Shown: positions 25,090 through 28,127 of the stretch, piece after piece
How positions within the stretch are numbered: position 1 is the stretch's first letter
Layout of the letters: each line of letters begins with the position of its first letter
DNA from: JBHGXV01 sp041920505
GTDB taxonomy: Bacteria; Bacillota; Bacilli; Brevibacillales; Brevibacillaceae
Direction of reading: 5' to 3'
Length of the DNA stretch: 28,127 nt
Assembly: GCA_041920505.1 (NCBI GenBank)
Contig: JBHGXV010000001.1
Location: 1 to 28,127, forward strand
The notes under the pieces: model-generated
What the model was told of the DNA's origin: nothing
Databases searched by the model: none
What the model saw: only the letters and a program-made list of their open reading frames with translations
Made by a program: the position numbers and the translations under genes

Positions 25090-28000
25090 TCGTCATCCCT
25101 CCCTCGTCGCCGTTGCTTGTGCCGGTCTCTTCTCGCAGCGGCCCTCTCTCTCGCCCGGCTGACCACCGAATCTTCCACGAACTCCTCTGTTCCTTGCATG
25201 CGGTCGAGCAACAGCCGGGCCAATTCCGCAATCGACACCCCTTCAAAAAACGTCGCGATCGGCACGATCACACCCAGATCAGCTTCCAGGGCGTTTTTCA
25301 GCTTCACGGCGATCAGCGAGTCCATGCCCAAATCGGTCAGCGGGATGCGGGCCGCCAGTTTGGAACGGTTGAGCCCCATCACCCCCGCGATCCGGCCGGA
25401 CAGATGGTCTTCCAGCCGCTTGATGCGCTCCTCCGGCGGCAGAGCCAGCAGCGCTTCAGCCGTCAACGCGGCGCCGCCATCGTGGGCGACTTTGCCCGCC
25501 TCCCAGGGCAGTTCGGCAAAAAACGGCACGCGGCGCAACTCGGGAAACACATCGGCCAGTTCGTCCATGTTCATCCGAATCACGCCAGCCTGCACCCGCC
25601 CGTCAGCCACGAGCGCGGACAAGGCAGCGACGCCCTCCTGCGGCTTCAACGGGACAAACCCGCGCTGGGTTAAGTCTTTGGCCAGCCCCACTTCCGCCCA
25701 CGGCCCCCAGTTGACGGTCAGGGCCGGCAGATTGCGGGCGCGGCGGTGCCAGGCAAGCGCGTCGAGAAACGCGTTGGCCGCGGCGTAATTGCTCTGACCG
25801 GGCGAACCGGTGAGCGAAGCCGCCGACGAGAACAGAATGAAAAAGTCCAACGAATCCGTTTCCGTCAAGCGGTGCAAGTTCCACGCGCCGTACGCCTTGG
25901 GCGCCATCACGGCGGCGAAGCGGCGCTCGTCCTGGTGCAGCACGATCCCGTCATCCAGTACGGCGGCGGCGTGAACGATCCCGCCAAGCGGCGGCAATGT
26001 CCGGCGGATGTCGTCCAACATCGCCGCCACCGCTTCCGGGTCGGCAATGTCGGCGCGGGCCACGGTTACCTGAGCCCCCGCTTCGTTGAGCTCGGCCAGC
26101 ACGGCTTTCGCTTCGTCAGAGGGTGGACGTCGGCCGTTCAACACAAGGGAACGGGCGCCGTTTGCCGCCAGCCAGCGGGCCACGGTCAACCCGAGGCCGC
26201 CCAGCCCCCCGGTGATCAGGTAGGTGGCGTCCGGCCGAATCGTTACGCCAGAAGGGATGGGTGATGCCGAATCGGCTGTATCTGCCGCAACCGGTTGCTC
26301 CAGCGGAGCGCGCACCAGCCTGGCGACATGGCGCTCGCCGTTTCGCCAGGCCACTTCGGTGTCGCTCCCGCCGCCCAGCACTTCTCGCATCAACACGTCC
26401 GCCCCGTCATGTTCGCCCAAGTCAACCATCGTGCAACGCAGGTTGGCTTGTTCGTAGGGGAGCACGCGACCCAATCCCCAAAGCGGCGCTTGCAGCGGGT
26501 TGACCGGCTCGCCCTGCCGCACCGCCTGTGCTTGCCGTGTCACCAGCCAGACAGGCGGCAAGCGATCCCAACCGGTCTGCGCCAAGGCTTTCACTACCTC
26601 CAACGCCCCAAGAGCGCCCAGCCGGTTGGACTCAGCGATCGCCGCCAGATCCGCCCCCTCCGGTGTCCCGGCGTCCAGGCTGCCGAGGTGGACAATCCCC
26701 CGGCACGTTTCCGCTCCCTCAGGAAACAGGTCGCGAAGGAAGCCGCAGAGGTCTCTTTGCGCGTCGGAGGCGGGAACGACCACGCATGGCGACGGAGACA
26801 ACATCCCGGCGAGATCGCGTCCAACCCCGGCATGATCGCCGAGAATCAGCCAGCGAGACGCAGGTTTTGGCGGCGCGTTCCACTCGGCCTGCGGCTGCTT
26901 CGGCAGCGGTTCAGGCCGCCACTTTACGGCAAACAGCCAGTCGCTTAGCCGCCTGTGCATCTCCTGTCCGCCCGACACCTGGCGGATGCGGATATCAGTC
27001 AGTTCCATCGTCATCCGGCCGCGCTCATCCAGCACCCGCACCTCTCCCACGTAGCGGCCCGGGCGGTCCGGGCGGATCGAGGCGTGGCTCCACACGCCTG
27101 TCTGCGGATCGCCATGGAGGCGAATCCGGCCGATGCCGCTCGGCAAAAATGTCGCCTCTTCTCCTTCGAGGTCCGGCAAAAAGGCGCCAAGCACCTGCAG
27201 GCAGGCGTCGAGCAACCCCGGATGGACGACGTGGCCATCCGGCTTATCGGCTTCGCCGGGCGTTTTCGACCGTTTGATACTGGCCCACGCCTCGTTCCCG
27301 TTTCGCCAGATTTCACTTACCCGGGCAAACGTCGGGCCGTACCACAGACCCGCCCGGCGCAAGCGGTCGTACAACCGCTCGCCCGACAATCGCTCGGCGC
27401 CGGTTTCGGCGAACGGCTGCCCGCCGGACAAAACCGCGTCCGCCTGCGGGAACGACATCCCCACAGGGTCGCCCTCCCTCTGGATGACCGCCCGCATGTG
27501 CAACACTGGCGTACCGCCGGTCTGGCTGCACACCTGAAACAGGCCGCGTCCCTCGCTGTCCCGCTCCAGGGTTGCCGTCACGGTGACCGGCTGGTCGACC
27601 ACCAGCATCTGTTCGAGCGACACGTCCTCCAGCACAACCGGTACCGGACCGAATACCTGCCGGACGGCGGCAAAAGCCATCTCCAGGTAGGCGGCCGCCG
27701 GTGCCACTGTCATTCCCCGCACCTGGTGGTCACGGAGGTAGGCGGGCCACTCCGCCGACAGTTCGTTTTCCCAGACGTGGACGGCGGTGCGAAGCGGGAG
27801 TATCGTGTACCGTCCGAGCAGGGGATGGGCTCCTTTAATGCGCTGCGGTTGCCGTTCGCGCGCCGCCTGCCAGAAGCTCTCCCGCTGCCAGGGGTAGGTG
27901 GGCAGTTCGAGGCACTCTCCCGCCGGATAGAGCCGGGACCAGTCTAGCGGGTACCCTTCGCAGTGCAGGCGGGCGAGCGTCTCCAACATCGCCGCCCGCT

Positions 28001-28127
28001 CCGGCTCCTCGCGGCGAAGCGACGGCAACGCCGCTCCCTGCTTGCCTGACAAATGGAGGCTCTCCTGCACCGCCGGCAGCAGGATCGGGTGCGGACTCAG
28101 TTCGACGAACAGCGTATAGCCGTTTTC
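25086..28127 (-). CDS. Type I polyketide synthase, partial: (AT)-DH-KR-ACP
   Basis: The frame is open to the right edge; the first residues there (ENGYTLFVELSPHPILL) are the end of an AT domain, so KS and most of AT lie outside. Positions count from the edge. The AT linker ends LPTYPWQRESFW (75-86). The dehydratase (about 100-385) has H134 in DHQVRGMTVAP and D307 in HPGLLDACLQ, both catalytic. A KR structural half follows (395-610). The KR (630-870) has TGGLGGLG (639-646), the LDD motif (724-726) of B-type ketoreductases, and Tyr781 in SNYAAANAF. No enoylreductase motif is present. The ACP has DLGMDSLIAVKL (Ser937). A highly charged Arg/Glu/Asp tail of about 33 residues (981-1013) probably docks to the next PKS. 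The module should yield a trans-2-enoyl chain. Confidence 0.95.
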   Translation of the reverse strand, partial: ENGYTLFVELSPHPILLPAVQESLHLSGKQGAALPSLRREEPERAAMLETLARLHCEGYPLDWSRLYPAGECLELPTYPWQRESFWQAARERQPQRIKGAHPLLGRYTILPLRTAVHVWENELSAEWPAYLRDHQVRGMTVAPAAAYLEMAFAAVRQVFGPVPVVLEDVSLEQMLVVDQPVTVTATLERDSEGRGLFQVCSQTGGTPVLHMRAVIQREGDPVGMSFPQADAVLSGGQPFAETGAERLSGERLYDRLRRAGLWYGPTFARVSEIWRNGNEAWASIKRSKTPGEADKPDGHVVHPGLLDACLQVLGAFLPDLEGEEATFLPSGIGRIRLHGDPQTGVWSHASIRPDRPGRYVGEVRVLDERGRMTMELTDIRIRQVSGGQEMHRRLSDWLFAVKWRPEPLPKQPQAEWNAPPKPASRWLILGDHAGVGRDLAGMLSPSPCVVVPASDAQRDLCGFLRDLFPEGAETCRGIVHLGSLDAGTPEGADLAAIAESNRLGALGALEVVKALAQTGWDRLPPVWLVTRQAQAVRQGEPVNPLQAPLWGLGRVLPYEQANLRCTMVDLGEHDGADVLMREVLGGGSDTEVAWRNGERHVARLVRAPLEQPVAADTADSASPIPSGVTIRPDATYLITGGLGGLGLTVARWLAANGARSLVLNGRRPPSDEAKAVLAELNEAGAQVTVARADIADPEAVAAMLDDIRRTLPPLGGIVHAAAVLDDGIVLHQDERRFAAVMAPKAYGAWNLHRLTETDSLDFFILFSSAASLTGSPGQSNYAAANAFLDALAWHRRARNLPALTVNWGPWAEVGLAKDLTQRGFVPLKPQEGVAALSALVADGRVQAGVIRMNMDELADVFPELRRVPFFAELPWEAGKVAHDGGAALTAEALLALPPEERIKRLEDHLSGRIAGVMGLNRSKLAARIPLTDLGMDSLIAVKLKNALEADLGVIVPIATFFEGVSIAELARLLLDRMQGTEEFVEDSVVSRARERAAARRDRHKQRRRGRDDE

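Noticed and set aside
26240..27000. Possible enoylreductase between DH and KR of the first PKS
   Set aside because: The stretch of about 230 residues fits the non-catalytic structural half of a KR; no NADPH-binding ER motif is present.

Overview
The window looks like chromosomal DNA from a GC-rich member of the Bacillales (Firmicutes). The evidence is a Bacillus-type rrn leader with tandem sigma-A promoters, a full-length CodY, strong Shine-Dalgarno sites with GTG and TTG starts, and LysM and DUF1540 proteins. The 5' third of the 16S gene, especially the V2 region, reminds me most of Brevibacillus (a high-GC thermophilic type such as B. thermoruber). That is a recollection, not a search result.

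Left part (1-8,900). The 5' end of a 16S rRNA gene leaves the window on the minus strand, with its leader and two tandem promoters at about 500-606. Divergent from it is a small conserved hypothetical gene (798-1088). A minus-strand cysteine desulfurase, thiI and FAH-family operon follows (4399-1225). Next are a 50-residue coiled-coil gene with its own promoter and terminator (4729-4881), a secreted three-LysM protein, dapF, a small membrane protein, a HAD-type 5' nucleotidase and a DUF1540 protein.

Middle part (8,900-13,700). Two divergent short-chain dehydrogenase genes are followed by a translationally coupled EamA and MFS transporter pair, then a stand-alone codY with a good CodY box just upstream of its start.

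Right part (13,740-28,127). This is the 3' part of a hybrid type I PKS-NRPS cluster. It is all on the minus strand, almost certainly one operon, and is cut by the right edge of the window. In order of transcription: a partial PKS (AT end-DH-KR-ACP), a second PKS (KS-AT-carrier-epimerization-like domain), an NRPS (C-A-methyltransferase-PCP-TE), an Sfp-type phosphopantetheinyl transferase and a type II thioesterase, ending at a strong rho-independent terminator. The upstream module should deliver an enoyl chain. The second PKS adds malonate without reduction. The NRPS adds one probably N-methylated amino acid, and the TE releases the product.

The most unusual feature is the end of the second PKS. 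A KS-AT pair is joined to an NRPS-style carrier plus an epimerization-type domain whose catalytic motifs are damaged. That domain still ends in a COM-donor-like tail, and the next NRPS starts with a COM-acceptor-like sequence. I infer that the epimerization domain has become a docking adapter between PKS and NRPS. The predicted chain, an enoyl beta-ketoacyl N-methyl-aminoacyl thioester, is a plausible precursor of a 3-acyl tetramic acid.
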